A stretch of DNA of 64,000 nt from Azospirillum thermophilum (GCF_003130795.1 NZ_CP029352.1:175001-239000), one strand, 5' to 3'. Positions 50,588-60,644 are shown, counted from the first letter of the stretch. The notes: generated by a model not told the origin, from the sequence alone. Numbers and translations are program-made.

Positions 50588-51661
50588 TCACGCAGGCTTC
50601 CTCGTGCTTGCCCGCACCACCAGTTCGCAGTCCAGGTCCTGGTGCGCGGGCAGCACCTCGACGCCGCGCAGCCGGGAAAGAACCTGGCTTGCCGCGATCG
50701 ACCCGATCTTCTGTTGCGGCGGTCGGATCGTGGTCAGCGGCGGCTGCGTCGAATCCGCGAAGGTCAGGTCGCCGAATCCGATCACGGCGACATCCTCGGG
50801 AACCCGCAACCCGCGGCACGCCAGCTCGCGAAGAACGCCGAGCGCCAGCGTGTCGTTCGAACACGCCACGCCGTCGATGTCCGGGTGACGGTCCAGCATC
50901 TCGCTGATCAGGCGGGATCCGATCGACGCCCGGACGACATCGGTCACCACCAGGGACATCGGCTCGTGGAGGCCTCGCTGGCGCACCTCCTCGGCATAGC
51001 CGTCGGCCCGCTTGTGCAGGCGCGTGTCCTGGGCCGCAGCCACGCCGATATAGGCGACCCGGCGGCTTCCCTGATCATACAGGAAGCCGGTCTGCCGCCG
51101 TCCGACGTCCGTGTGCGAGAACCCCACGGACAGGTCGATCGCGACGCCGGGCGCATCCGTCACGTCCCAGGTCTCCACGACGGGGATGCCGGCGGACCGC
51201 AGCATCGCCCGGGTTCCCTCCGTGTGCTCGAAGCCTGTCAGCACGATCGCCGCCGGCGACCAGGCAAGGAAGGCGCGGATGAGATGCTCCTCCCGCTCCG
51301 GATTGAATTCGCTTACCCCCAACATGGTCTGATACTGCGCGGCGTGCAGCAGATCCTGCAGGATGTTGTAGGTTTCCGCGAAGAAGGAGTTCGTGATCGA
51401 CGGGAGGATGACCGCCACGGTTCTGCTCTTCCCGGCCGACAGCCCCCCCGCCATCAGGTTGGGCACATAGCCGCATTCATCGATGACCTTGCGGATGCGC
51501 TCGGCCATCGAGGGCGAGACCTCCTCCGGCCGGCGGCAATAGAGCGAGACCGTGCTGGGCGAGACCTGAGCGATGGCGGCCACCTCGATGATCGTCATGC
51601 GCTTCTTGGTTTGGCGTCGGCGCCTCTGTGGCTGCGGCTGCGTCTGCGTTGCCTCACGCAT
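50588..51661 (-). CDS. LacI-family transcriptional regulator of the sugar-acid operon
   Basis: 357 residues from 51661 (MREATQTQPQPQRRRRQTKK). The unusually basic, glutamine-rich 22-residue extension precedes the helix-turn-helix MTIIEVAAIAQVSPSTVSLY. The hinge helix region reads YVPNLMAGGLSAGKSRTVAV. The ligand-binding core is of the periplasmic-binding type (NDTLALGVLRELACRGLRVP; DVAVIGFGDLTFADSTQPPL). It is the last gene of a nine-gene minus-strand operon, 212 bases after the MFS gene. Three identical palindromes with a central CG, the style recognised by LacI proteins, lie at the head of the operon. It is probably a repressor released by a pathway sugar or intermediate. Confidence 0.88.
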   Translation of the reverse strand: MREATQTQPQPQRRRRQTKKRMTIIEVAAIAQVSPSTVSLYCRRPEEVSPSMAERIRKVIDECGYVPNLMAGGLSAGKSRTVAVILPSITNSFFAETYNILQDLLHAAQYQTMLGVSEFNPEREEHLIRAFLAWSPAAIVLTGFEHTEGTRAMLRSAGIPVVETWDVTDAPGVAIDLSVGFSHTDVGRRQTGFLYDQGSRRVAYIGVAAAQDTRLHKRADGYAEEVRQRGLHEPMSLVVTDVVRASIGSRLISEMLDRHPDIDGVACSNDTLALGVLRELACRGLRVPEDVAVIGFGDLTFADSTQPPLTTIRPPQQKIGSIAASQVLSRLRGVEVLPAHQDLDCELVVRASTRKPA

Positions 51662-51685
51662 TGCCTGCTTCCTCTGTTCCGGGGA

Positions 51686-51703
51686 CCGTTCCGTGCGGAA
51701 CGG
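51686..51703. promoter_or_regulatory. Perfect palindrome just upstream of the LacI gene
   Basis: CCGTTCCG-TG-CGGAACGG, 25 bases before the LacI start codon. It could be an RNA hairpin in the MFS-LacI intergenic region or a separate operator. Its sequence differs from the three operon-head palindromes. Confidence 0.45.
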
Positions 51704-51873
51704 CCTTGCTTGCCGATGGCTGTACGGCGCCAGCCATCCGCGCACCCAATATTGTTGATCCGGAGCCGGGAAGGAAGTGGGTAGTAGTCCCGGCCGGTCC
51801 GGTCCGCCTCCGGTTGCGCCGCCAGTCCGGCCGCGGGCCCGGCGCCAGGACGATCCGTGCCCCGGCCTCCCGG

Positions 51874-53316
51874 TCATGTGGCCGAGCGTCCCCTGGTCCG
51901 GGCCAGACAGGAGAAGGGAAGAAACGGGTCCTGCTTCGCTTCGTACCGGATCAGCCAGACGCAGACGCAGGAGATCGCCGACACCCCGGCGAGGTAGGCC
52001 ACGACGTACCGCGGGTTCCCGTCTCCGAGTGCCAGCAGCGACGCGGCGAACAGCGGGGTCATGCCGCCGACGATCGCCGACACCTGATAGGCGACCGACA
52101 GGCCCGTGTACCTCACGTTGGTGTCGAACATGCGGCTGAACATGGTCGGCTGCACCGCGAACAGCGTGACCGGGCCCAGGCTGAAGCCGACGATCATGGC
52201 ACAGTAGATCAGGACCACGTCGCGCGTTCCCAGCACCTCGAACAGGCCGAAGCTGATGACCGTACAGACCAGCGATGCCAGGAGGTAGATCGAGCGCTGG
52301 CCATACCGGTCGGACAGCCAGCCGGCGATCGGGCACATGACGATGCCGACCGAGGCGGCGAGCAGCATTCCCGTCAGCGGGACGTGCCGGTCCATGCCGA
52401 GGGTCGACACCATGTAGGCGACCGCGAAGGAGTAGATCGCGTTGAAGAACACCGTCTCGACCAGCCGCGCCCCGGTGGCCAGGATGATGTTGCGCGGATG
52501 GCGGCGGAACAGTTCGACGACCGGCAGTCCCTCCGCCGCCCGCTGGCGCGACGCGCTGCCGGTCACGGGATGTCCGGTGCGCGGCTCGGCCGTCCGGCGG
52601 GGCTCGGCGCCGTCCTGCGGGCCGGCGGCCATGCCGCTCCCCTGTGCCGAGGCGAAGTCCTTGGTTTCGGCGACGTGGATCCGGATGTAGAGGCCGACGA
52701 CCAGCATGGGCGCCGAGAGCCAGAAGGGAATCCGCCAGCCCCATGACATGAACTGGGCATCCGTCAGCAGAAGATCGCAGGCCGCGAAGACGCTGGTGGC
52801 GAGGATGACACCGGCGGACGAGGCCGCCTGCGGCAGGGATCCGATGAAGCCCCTCCGGTTCCGCGGGGCGGATTCGATCGCCATCAGCGAGGCCCCGCCA
52901 TACTCCCCGCCAAGGCCGAAGCCTTGCAGGAGGCGCAGGGCGACGAGCAGGATCGGCGCCCAGATGCCGACCTGTGCGTAGGTCGGCAGACAGCCGATCA
53001 GGAAGGTGGTGATCCCGACGATCATGATCGTCCAGATCAGCGTCACCTTGCGGCCGACGCGGTCCCCGAAATGGCCGAAGACGATCCCTCCCAGCGGACG
53101 GGCCCAGAACCCCACGCCGAAGAAGGCGAAGGCCGCGATCGTGGCCACCATCGGATCGGCGTCGGGAAAGAAGAGCCGCCCGAAGACCAGGCCGGAGGCC
53201 GTTCCGAATGCGAAGAAATCATACCATTCGAGGAGCGCGCCGGCGAAGCTGCCGGCGACGACCTTCCGCAAGGCGGGCTCCCGAAGGCCGGCTTGGGTGA
53301 ACTTCTCGCTGCTCAT
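51874..53316 (-). CDS. MFS transporter of the metabolite:H+ symporter (MHS) family
   Basis: 480 residues, preceded by ggaggtc. About twelve membrane segments with the MHS signatures SFAGALLEWYDFFAFGTASG near the N-terminus, GHFGDRVGRKVTL in loop 2-3 and LRLLQGFGLGGEYGGASLMA. The central loop is unusually long and charged (about 215-260, DGAEPRRTAEPRTGHP). MHS carriers move small organic acids with protons (shikimate, alpha-ketoglutarate, proline-betaine). In this operon it probably imports an anionic sugar or sugar acid; sulfoquinovose is one suggestion. No ABC sugar importer is present in the operon. Confidence 0.85.
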   Translation of the reverse strand: MSSEKFTQAGLREPALRKVVAGSFAGALLEWYDFFAFGTASGLVFGRLFFPDADPMVATIAAFAFFGVGFWARPLGGIVFGHFGDRVGRKVTLIWTIMIVGITTFLIGCLPTYAQVGIWAPILLVALRLLQGFGLGGEYGGASLMAIESAPRNRRGFIGSLPQAASSAGVILATSVFAACDLLLTDAQFMSWGWRIPFWLSAPMLVVGLYIRIHVAETKDFASAQGSGMAAGPQDGAEPRRTAEPRTGHPVTGSASRQRAAEGLPVVELFRRHPRNIILATGARLVETVFFNAIYSFAVAYMVSTLGMDRHVPLTGMLLAASVGIVMCPIAGWLSDRYGQRSIYLLASLVCTVISFGLFEVLGTRDVVLIYCAMIVGFSLGPVTLFAVQPTMFSRMFDTNVRYTGLSVAYQVSAIVGGMTPLFAASLLALGDGNPRYVVAYLAGVSAISCVCVWLIRYEAKQDPFLPFSCLARTRGRSAT

Positions 53317-53440
53317 GATAGAGACCTCCAGCTCTTCGGGCCTGCCGGGTGGAAAAGGAGAGCAGAGCCTGCCGGTGACGGCGGCGATGGCGAGGCAGCT
53401 CGCCCTGCTCTCCGTTGTCAGGCATTCCTCCTGACTGCGG

Positions 53441-54322
53441 TTATGCCTTGGCGGATTCCTGCTGGGCGCGGATCATGGCGATCTTCTTCCCGAAGATGAG
53501 CTGCAGGATGATGAAGGGGATGAAGACGGTCGCGAGGACCGGCAGTGCCGGCAGGCCGGCAGCGCCCTTGATCAGCATCGCACCCGAGGCGATCAGCAGC
53601 ATGAACACCAGCTTGCGGAAGACCGGCGTCGGAAGCCGCTTGTGCACGAACTGCCCGACCAGGGAGCCGAGGATCATCATGGGAACCGCGAACACCACCA
53701 GCTTGACCGTCGAGACCGTCAGGATGCCGCTCGTCGCCAGGCCGCCGATGATGGTGATGTTGTTGGCGGTGAAGAAGGCGTTGAGCGTGCCGCGGAACGC
53801 CGCGGGGCTGAGGTTGCGCAGCATGCCGTAGATCACCACCGGCGGGCCGTTGGTGGAGAAGGCCGCGCCGAGCGCACCGGCGATGGCGCCCATCGGCGCC
53901 GCGATCCAGCGCTTGTCGTAGGTCGGCAGGCGCGGGATGAACAGGCTGTAGGCCGAGTAGACGATGAGGAAGACGCCGAGGCCGATCTTCATCATGTAGT
54001 CCGGCAGGTAGGACAGTGCGTAAAGCCCGACCGGGACGCCGAGGAACGAGAAGGCGATCAGCACGGCGGCCGACTTCCAGTCGGTTTCCTTGCGCGACAG
54101 CCAGGTCGCATAGAGCGCGGTGGCGGTTCCGACGATGACCGACATCGGAGCCGCCATCTTCACCGGCAGCATCAGCGACACCAGCGGCATGGTGGTCAGC
54201 CCGCCGCCGAAGCCGGCGCAGATGCCGACGAAGGTGTAGAGGAACATCAGGGCGCATACCGTCAGGACGGTGGTCGTGTCCAGCAGCGTCCCGTCCGGCG
54301 TGAAGATGGCAAGAAGGTCCAT
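53441..54322 (-). CDS. TauE/SafE-family anion exporter
   Basis: 293 residues with about eight hydrophobic segments. The TauE/SafE repeats show in FVGICAGFGGGLTTMPLVSL and GALGAAFSTNGPPVVIYGML. Family members export sulfite, sulfoacetate and other small organosulfonates; some have other or unknown substrates. It starts 10 bases downstream of the SDR stop in a sugar-acid catabolic operon. An organosulfonate exporter is unexpected beside an ordinary pentose pathway but is a regular partner in sulfosugar (sulfoglycolysis) clusters, where sulfolactate or dihydroxypropanesulfonate must leave the cell. Confidence 0.85.
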   Translation of the reverse strand: MDLLAIFTPDGTLLDTTTVLTVCALMFLYTFVGICAGFGGGLTTMPLVSLMLPVKMAAPMSVIVGTATALYATWLSRKETDWKSAAVLIAFSFLGVPVGLYALSYLPDYMMKIGLGVFLIVYSAYSLFIPRLPTYDKRWIAAPMGAIAGALGAAFSTNGPPVVIYGMLRNLSPAAFRGTLNAFFTANNITIIGGLATSGILTVSTVKLVVFAVPMMILGSLVGQFVHKRLPTPVFRKLVFMLLIASGAMLIKGAAGLPALPVLATVFIPFIILQLIFGKKIAMIRAQQESAKA

Positions 54323-54332
54323 GGCAGGCTCC

Positions 54333-55112
<780 letters not shown>

Positions 55113-55171
55113 CTACGGGAAAGGCGGTCGCCTTTCCCCCGTTCGCCGATCCCACGGATCGGGCACTGTTC

Positions 55172-56050
55172 TTATTTCCGGTTGCCGTGAAGTCCGGCGT
55201 GGACGACCTTGTAGGTCGCGCAGAAGTCCTCGGTCCCGAACCCCGCCGCGACGCCCTTGTCGTAGACCTGCTTGACCAGCGCGACGCCCGGAAGGTGGAG
55301 CCCCTTCTCCTGCATCATGGTGCACATGATGTTGACGTCCTTCGCCATGTTCTGCAGGGAGAACACCGGCTTGTAGTTCTCCTCGATCAGGCTCTTGACC
55401 TTGCTCGTGAGATAGAAGTTCATGGCGCCGCCGTAGGACACGGCCGTCGTGAATTCCGCCTTGCCGATGCCGTAGACCTCCGCCGCATTCAGCATTTCGT
55501 TGACGCTGTTCTGGATGCCGGCGACAAGCGTGTTGTGCAGCATCTTCATCACCAGGCCGCGGCCGTTGGCGCCGAGATGGATCTGGTTCGATCCCATCAT
55601 CGCCAGCAGCGGGCGGACGGTCTGGTAGGCGCTCTCGTCGCCGCCGACATAGATGCCGAGCTCGCCGGCCTCCGCGGCCGGAACCGATTTGACGACCGGC
55701 GCGTCGAGCATCGCCGCGCCCTTGCCCTTCACCGTCTCCGCCAGGGCCTGGGAAACGCTGGGGTCGATGGTGGACATGTCGACGGTGATCTGGCCGGCGC
55801 GCAGATGGGGCAGCATCGCCTCGTAGACCGCCTGGACGTCCACGGATTTCGGCACCATCGTGAAGATGACGTCGGCGCGCCGGGCGATGTCCTCGATGGA
55901 CGCGGCCGCCTCGGCACCCGCCGCGACCACCCGGGCGATGGCCTGCGGGTTCATGTCATAGACCAGGACGGTGCCGGCGAACTTGGTCACCAGGTTCCTG
56001 GACATGGGCTCACCCATCAGGCCGAGCCCGATGAAACCGATCGTCTTCAT
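55172..56050 (-). CDS. Beta-hydroxyacid dehydrogenase (HIBADH family), candidate aldehyde reductase
   Basis: 292 residues. Rossmann motif FIGLGLMGEPMSRNL at the N-terminus and the catalytic lysine at about 169 in GLVMKMLHN. The substrate-binding loop, normally DAPVSGG, here reads LDAPVVKSVPAAEAG, with a lysine (121) in place of the first glycine. E. coli YihU, the sulfolactaldehyde reductase of this family, also has a basic residue (arginine 123, GRTS) at this point. Family members reduce short aldehydes carrying an acid group. Its start is one base after the SMP-30 stop, inside the aldose-oxidation operon, so it should reduce the aldehyde released by the HpaI aldolase. Confidence 0.85.
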   Translation of the reverse strand: MKTIGFIGLGLMGEPMSRNLVTKFAGTVLVYDMNPQAIARVVAAGAEAAASIEDIARRADVIFTMVPKSVDVQAVYEAMLPHLRAGQITVDMSTIDPSVSQALAETVKGKGAAMLDAPVVKSVPAAEAGELGIYVGGDESAYQTVRPLLAMMGSNQIHLGANGRGLVMKMLHNTLVAGIQNSVNEMLNAAEVYGIGKAEFTTAVSYGGAMNFYLTSKVKSLIEENYKPVFSLQNMAKDVNIMCTMMQEKGLHLPGVALVKQVYDKGVAAGFGTEDFCATYKVVHAGLHGNRK

Positions 56051-56051
56051 G

Positions 56052-56927
56052 TCAGTCTTCCTTGAAAGCGGGTTTGCGCATGCCCGCGACGGCGGTGCGC
56101 ATGGTGAAGAGAGCGCCGGAGAGCGGCCGCTCGCGCAGCTCGTCTTCGGACATGTTCTCGCGGGTCGTGGTGATGTAGAGCGTCTTCATGTCGTCGCCGC
56201 CGAAGCAGACCATGGTCGGGCAGCGCGCGGGCAATCGATGCTCTTCGAGGATTTCGGCGGCCGGCGAGATCCGGGCGATGCGGTGGCCGTCGAACAGTGC
56301 CGTCCAGTAGCAACCCTCGACGTCCATGGCCGCGCCGTCCGGCCGCCCGTTGCCACGCGGGAAGCTCATGAAGACCTCGCGGCGCCCCGGCTCCCGGCTG
56401 GCGGGGTCGATCGGGGTCCGGTACAGGACGTGGTTCGGCGTGTCGGTGGTGTACATCCACCGCCCGTCCGGGCTGAACGCCAGACCGTTGGCGCCGAGGA
56501 TGTCGCACTGCACCACCTTGACCGTCAGGCCGGCATCGACCCGGCACAGCAGCGCGCCGTTGTAATCGCGCGGGGACCAGTAGGTTCCGGCGTAGAAGCG
56601 GCCGTAGGGGTCGACCCCGCCGTCGTTGAAGCGGGCGAGGAGGGGGTTGTTCGGGTTGTCGCAGATCTTCCTTTCGATGGTCCCCTGCGCGTCGGCCAGA
56701 TAGATCCCGGTGCGCATGGCCAGGATGAAGCCCCCCTTCTCGCGCAGGGCGAAACACCCGACCTCCTCCTCGAAGCGGAGGATCCGATGGTCCGTGCCGT
56801 CGGGCCGGCAGGAATGAAGCTCCTTGCGCAGGATGTCGGTCCAGTAGAGGCGCCGGCCCGTCTCGCACCAGGTCGGGCACTCGGGAAGCTCCCCGATGTA
56901 GTCGAAGAGCGGTACGGGCTCATTCAT
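56052..56927 (-). CDS. SMP-30/gluconolactonase family sugar lactonase
   Basis: 291 residues. The six-bladed propeller has the metal ligands expected of the family: Glu in LPECPTWCETGRRLYWTD, Asn-Asp in RFNDGGVDPYGRFYAGT and Asp in GLAFSPDGRWMYTTDTPNH. It opens the aldonolactone formed by the SDR. The start codon overlaps the mutarotase stop by eight bases, which indicates translational coupling. The sugar specificity cannot be read from the sequence. Confidence 0.87.
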   Translation of the reverse strand: MNEPVPLFDYIGELPECPTWCETGRRLYWTDILRKELHSCRPDGTDHRILRFEEEVGCFALREKGGFILAMRTGIYLADAQGTIERKICDNPNNPLLARFNDGGVDPYGRFYAGTYWSPRDYNGALLCRVDAGLTVKVVQCDILGANGLAFSPDGRWMYTTDTPNHVLYRTPIDPASREPGRREVFMSFPRGNGRPDGAAMDVEGCYWTALFDGHRIARISPAAEILEEHRLPARCPTMVCFGGDDMKTLYITTTRENMSEDELRERPLSGALFTMRTAVAGMRKPAFKED

Positions 56928-57816
56928 GGCTCGACACCCTGATGCTCATCTGAAGGGAAAGGGTCTCTCCGGGAGCCACCCGCCGCATCGCACGGCCGTC
57001 CAGGTCGACCGGAAGGTCGTTGATCGCGTTGTTCACGTTGGTCACCGGCTCGACGGCGACGAAGTTCTTCGCGGCCGGCGGGATGAACAGGACCGCGTTC
57101 GTCGCCTGCGGCGAGTCGATCGCGACCGTCACCTTGCGGCCCGGCCAGGTGATCGTGGCGGGTCCTTCCCAGTCGCAGAAGCAGTTGTCGATGGACCCGG
57201 CGACCGGAGCCCGGGGAGACCGGTAGCTCCACTCGGGCGGCACCTCGCCCATGGAAACGGGAAGGCTGTCCGGGCCGTTGAACAGGACCTTTCCCGCCGA
57301 GAAGTGCAGCAGTGCCGCGCTTGCATCGGGGAAGTAGGGATGGAAGCCGAGCCCGACGGGCACCGCCTTCCCCGCCAGGTTCCGGTAGGTCAGCTCGACG
57401 GTCAGCTCCCGGTCGTGCAGTTCGAAGAGCTGTGTCGCCTGGTACGGCCAGGGCCAGTGGTGTTCCTCGCCCTTCACCGGGCTGTGCACGAACGTCAGGG
57501 CGATGGACCGGTCGGAGGTGTCCGCGACCTCCCAGGGGCGCTGCCAGGCGTTGCCGTGGATCGAGTGCGGGTGGTCCCCGAAGTTCCGGGCGAGCTGGAA
57601 GCGCTCGCCCTCATACGCGAACCGGCCGCCGGCGATGCGGTTCGAGTAGGGCACCAGCGGATAGCAGGCGGACTGGTTGACGATCACGTCCTCGCCCGCC
57701 GGCAGGGGACGGAGGATGTCCACCTCCCCGAACGTCAGGGAGGCGATGGCGCCCCCGAGGTCCGGTGCCACCTCCAGGGCCATGCCGCCCCGGGCTATGC
57801 CGATCCGGCGGGGCAT
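56920..57816 (-). CDS. Aldose 1-epimerase (mutarotase) family protein
   Basis: 298 residues from 57816 (MPRRIGIARGGMALEVAPDL); the start overlaps the aldolase stop by one base. Catalytic and binding residues are visible in YPLVPYSNRIAGGRF, GDHPHSIHGNAWQRPWEV and VGLGFHPYFPD. Mutarotases equilibrate sugar anomers to feed a stereospecific 1-dehydrogenase. One in a catabolic operon implies that the substrate is a free reducing aldose and not an aldonic acid. Sulfoquinovose mutarotases belong to this family. Confidence 0.85.
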   Translation of the reverse strand: MPRRIGIARGGMALEVAPDLGGAIASLTFGEVDILRPLPAGEDVIVNQSACYPLVPYSNRIAGGRFAYEGERFQLARNFGDHPHSIHGNAWQRPWEVADTSDRSIALTFVHSPVKGEEHHWPWPYQATQLFELHDRELTVELTYRNLAGKAVPVGLGFHPYFPDASAALLHFSAGKVLFNGPDSLPVSMGEVPPEWSYRSPRAPVAGSIDNCFCDWEGPATITWPGRKVTVAIDSPQATNAVLFIPPAAKNFVAVEPVTNVNNAINDLPVDLDGRAMRRVAPGETLSLQMSIRVSSHE

Positions 57817-58607
57817 CAGTACACCTGACCGCCGGAGACGGTGACGGCCTTGCCGCGCACCGCCGCGAGCTGCTCCTTGGCGCGGGCGACCAGCATGCTC
57901 ATGTCGGAGCCCAGGGCCACGAAGGTGAATCCGAGATCCTGATAGCGGGCGACCAGATCGGGATTGCCCCCGACGATTCCGCAGGGCTTGCCCAGCGCCC
58001 GGCACCGCTGCACGGCCTCCTTGATCTTGGCCTGCACCTCGGGATGGGCGGGATTGCCGATGTGCCCCATCGCGCTCGACAGGTCGCCGGGGCCGACGAA
58101 CAGGCCGGTGACGCCGTCGAGCGACCCGATCGCTTCGAGATTGTCGATGGCATTCGGGGTTTCGAGCTGCAGGATCAGGCACAGCTCTTCGCGCGCCTCC
58201 CGCACGAAGTCGGGGTTCATGCCGTAGTGGCTGGCGCGATGGACGGCGGCGAAGCCGCGCTTGCCGAACGGCGGATAATAGGCGGCGTCGACCGCCTTCC
58301 TGGCGTCCTCGGCGTTTTCGACGAACGGCACCATCAGGCTGGCCGCGCCGCCGTCGAGGGCGCGCTTGATCAGGACCGGATCATTCCAGGCGAGCCGGTA
58401 CAGCGGCGTCACCCCGGTGCCGGCCGAGCGCACGGCGCGGTCGATCCGGATGGCGTCCGCGGAATCGACCGGCACATGCTCCTGGTCCAGGACCAGGAAA
58501 TCGAATCCCACGCGCGCCATCGCCTCGGCGACCGTGTCGCTGCCGGTCATCATCCAGGTGCCGAGTTGGAGCTTTCCGGATTCGATGTTGCGCTTGAACT
58601 GGTTCAT
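57816..58607 (-). CDS. HpcH/HpaI-family 2-keto-3-deoxy-sugar-acid aldolase
   Basis: 263 residues. The class II pyruvate-aldolase features are the catalytic histidine in LVLDQEHVPVDS, the arginine in PPFGKRGFAAVHRASHYG, and the metal ligands Glu in LILQLETPNAIDN and Asp in GLFVGPGDLSSAMGHIG. It would cleave a 2-keto-3-deoxy-aldonate to pyruvate and an aldehyde. It follows the dehydratase by 12 bases and precedes the mutarotase. A 2-keto-3-deoxy-6-sulfogluconate aldolase role is possible; so are the Dahms-type pentose and fuconate aldolases. Confidence 0.86.
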   Translation of the reverse strand: MNQFKRNIESGKLQLGTWMMTGSDTVAEAMARVGFDFLVLDQEHVPVDSADAIRIDRAVRSAGTGVTPLYRLAWNDPVLIKRALDGGAASLMVPFVENAEDARKAVDAAYYPPFGKRGFAAVHRASHYGMNPDFVREAREELCLILQLETPNAIDNLEAIGSLDGVTGLFVGPGDLSSAMGHIGNPAHPEVQAKIKEAVQRCRALGKPCGIVGGNPDLVARYQDLGFTFVALGSDMSMLVARAKEQLAAVRGKAVTVSGGQVY

Positions 58608-58619
58608 GACGCTGTATCC

Positions 58620-60371
58620 TCAGTAGATATGCGGTTCCGGCACGGCTTCCCCGGCCTGGAGGAAATCGAAGTCGCAGCCCTGGTCGGCCTGCGTGACATG
58701 CTGCTGGTAGAGAGCTGCGAAGGAGCGCCCATAGGTGCGGTGCACCGGCTTCCAGGCCGCGCGGCGTGCGGCGAGTTCCTCGTCGCCGACCAGCATGTTC
58801 AGGGTTCCGGCGGCGACATCCAGCTCGATGATATCCCCGGTCCTGACGAGCGCCAGCGGACCGCCCACGGCAGCCTCGGGGGCGACGTGCAGGATGCAGG
58901 TGCCGTAGTGGGTGCCGGACATCCGGCTGTCGGAAATGCGCACCATGTCGGTGACGCCGTCCTTCAGGAGCTTCTTCGGGATCGGCAGGTTGCCCCATTC
59001 CGGCATGCCCGGGGCGCCGACCGGGCCGGCGTTGCGCAGGATCAGCACCGAGTCCCTGGTCACCTCCAGGGCGGGATCGTCGATCCGCTCGGAGAGTTCC
59101 TGCGGGGTGTCGAAGACGATCGCCGGGCCGCGGTGCTTCAGCAGCGACGGCTGGGCCGCCGAGGACTTCATGACCGCGCCGTTCGGGCACAGATTGCCGC
59201 GCAGCACGGCGAGCGCGCGGCCGGTGGACAGCGGGATGACCGGGTTGTTCAGCCCACGGATCACGTCCTCGTCGAAGCACGCGGCGTTTTCGATCCAGTC
59301 CGAGACCGGCCGGTTGGTGACGCCGACCATGTCCAGCCGCAGGAACGGCTCCAGCTTCTTCATCAGCGCCATCAGGCCGCCCGCGAAGTAGAAGTCCTCC
59401 ATGAGCCGGTCGCCGGACGGGAACAGGTTGGCCAGGACCGGCACCTCGCGGGCCACGGCTTCCATGTCCTCGAGCGTCAGCGCGATCTTCGCGCGGTTCG
59501 CCATGGCGATGAGATGGATGGCGGCGTTCGTCGATCCGCCGAGCGCCATGTACGCGACGATGCCGTTCAGGAAGTTGCCCTTCTCCAGCCATTTCGACGG
59601 CCTGTGGTCGTGCCAGACCATGTCGACGATCGTCTTGCCGCACAGCGCCGCCATCTGCGGGTGCCGGGAGTCGGCCGCCGGGATGGAACTCGCGCCGGGA
59701 AGCGTGAAGCCGATGGCATCGGCGATGGAGGTCATCGTCGAGGCCGTGCCCATCGTGTTGCAGGTCCCGATCGACCGGGTCATCGCCCCTTCCAGCTCGA
59801 CCCAGTCGTGCTGCGTGATGGCACCGACCCGCAGCTGGTCCCAGAACTTCTTGGTATGGGTTCCGGCGCCGGTGATGTGGCCGCGCCACTTGCCGGAGGA
59901 CATCGGCCCGGCGGGGCAGAAGATGGCCGGAATGTCCATGCTGAGCGCGCCCATCAGGAGGGCCGGCGTGGACTTGTCGCAGCCGCCCATCAGGACGGCG
60001 CCGTCGATCGGATGCTGGCGCAGAAGCTCCTCGGTCTCCATGGCGAGGAAGTTGCGGTAGAGCATCGTGGTGGGCTTCACCATGACCTCGCCCACCGACA
60101 GCGCGGGAAGCTCGACGGGATAGCCGCCCGCCGCCCAGACAGCCCGCTTCACCGCCTCGGCACGCTCACGCAGGTGAACGTGGCAGGCGCTCATCTCGCT
60201 CCAGGTATTGATGATTCCGATGACGGGCTTTCCCAGGAATTCCTCCCTGTTGAGCCCCATTTGCTGCGTTCTCTGGCGATGCGCAAACGCACGGATGGTA
60301 TCCGGCGCGTACCAGCGTTGGCTGCGCAAGTCGGAGACGCCGACTTTTCGAAGGTGGGAGGCATCGAACAT
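58620..60371 (-). CDS. IlvD/Edd-family sugar-acid dehydratase
   Basis: 583 residues from 60371 (MFDASHLRKVGVSDLRSQRW). The in-frame codons up to 60434 run back through an operator-like palindrome, so the shorter start is preferred. Iron-sulfur cysteines are in MGGCDKSTPA, SIGTCNTMGTASTM and LRGNLCPNGAVMK. The SDLRSQRWYAPDTIRAFAHR opening places it with the aldonate dehydratases (arabonate, xylonate, fuconate, sulfogluconate), not with amino-acid IlvD. It removes water from an aldonate to give the 2-keto-3-deoxy acid. It is the first gene of the nine-gene operon. Confidence 0.88.
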   Translation of the reverse strand: MFDASHLRKVGVSDLRSQRWYAPDTIRAFAHRQRTQQMGLNREEFLGKPVIGIINTWSEMSACHVHLRERAEAVKRAVWAAGGYPVELPALSVGEVMVKPTTMLYRNFLAMETEELLRQHPIDGAVLMGGCDKSTPALLMGALSMDIPAIFCPAGPMSSGKWRGHITGAGTHTKKFWDQLRVGAITQHDWVELEGAMTRSIGTCNTMGTASTMTSIADAIGFTLPGASSIPAADSRHPQMAALCGKTIVDMVWHDHRPSKWLEKGNFLNGIVAYMALGGSTNAAIHLIAMANRAKIALTLEDMEAVAREVPVLANLFPSGDRLMEDFYFAGGLMALMKKLEPFLRLDMVGVTNRPVSDWIENAACFDEDVIRGLNNPVIPLSTGRALAVLRGNLCPNGAVMKSSAAQPSLLKHRGPAIVFDTPQELSERIDDPALEVTRDSVLILRNAGPVGAPGMPEWGNLPIPKKLLKDGVTDMVRISDSRMSGTHYGTCILHVAPEAAVGGPLALVRTGDIIELDVAAGTLNMLVGDEELAARRAAWKPVHRTYGRSFAALYQQHVTQADQGCDFDFLQAGEAVPEPHIY

Positions 60372-60407
60372 TTTGTCTATTCCCGGTATCGAGGTCCGAA
60401 CGCAGGT

Positions 60408-60421
60408 TCGTAACGTTACGA
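60408..60421. promoter_or_regulatory. LacI-type operator, copy 1
   Basis: TCGTAACGTTACGA, a perfect 14-bp palindrome with a central CG, 37 bases upstream of the dehydratase start codon. Confidence 0.75.
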
Positions 60422-60620
60422 TTCGTGGGCGCATGCGGCGCCATGGTGCTCTTCGCAGCTAGGCTCATGCTGCTCTCGGTTTCGTCGCCGAACCGGGGGC
60501 AGTGCTCCATATGTCAAGGATTTGCAAAGCGCAGCGATCTGAAGCGGACCGATCGCGACCCCACGGAGCCGGACCGGCTGCAGCGCTGCGAAACATGGAG
60601 GAACATACACCCACGTCGTT

Positions 60621-60636
60621 TTCGTAACGTTACGAA
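60621..60636. promoter_or_regulatory. LacI-type operator, copy 2
   Basis: TTCGTAACGTTACGAA, a perfect 16-bp palindrome, centred 214 bases from copy 1. Confidence 0.75.
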
Positions 60637-60644
60637 GGCTACCG

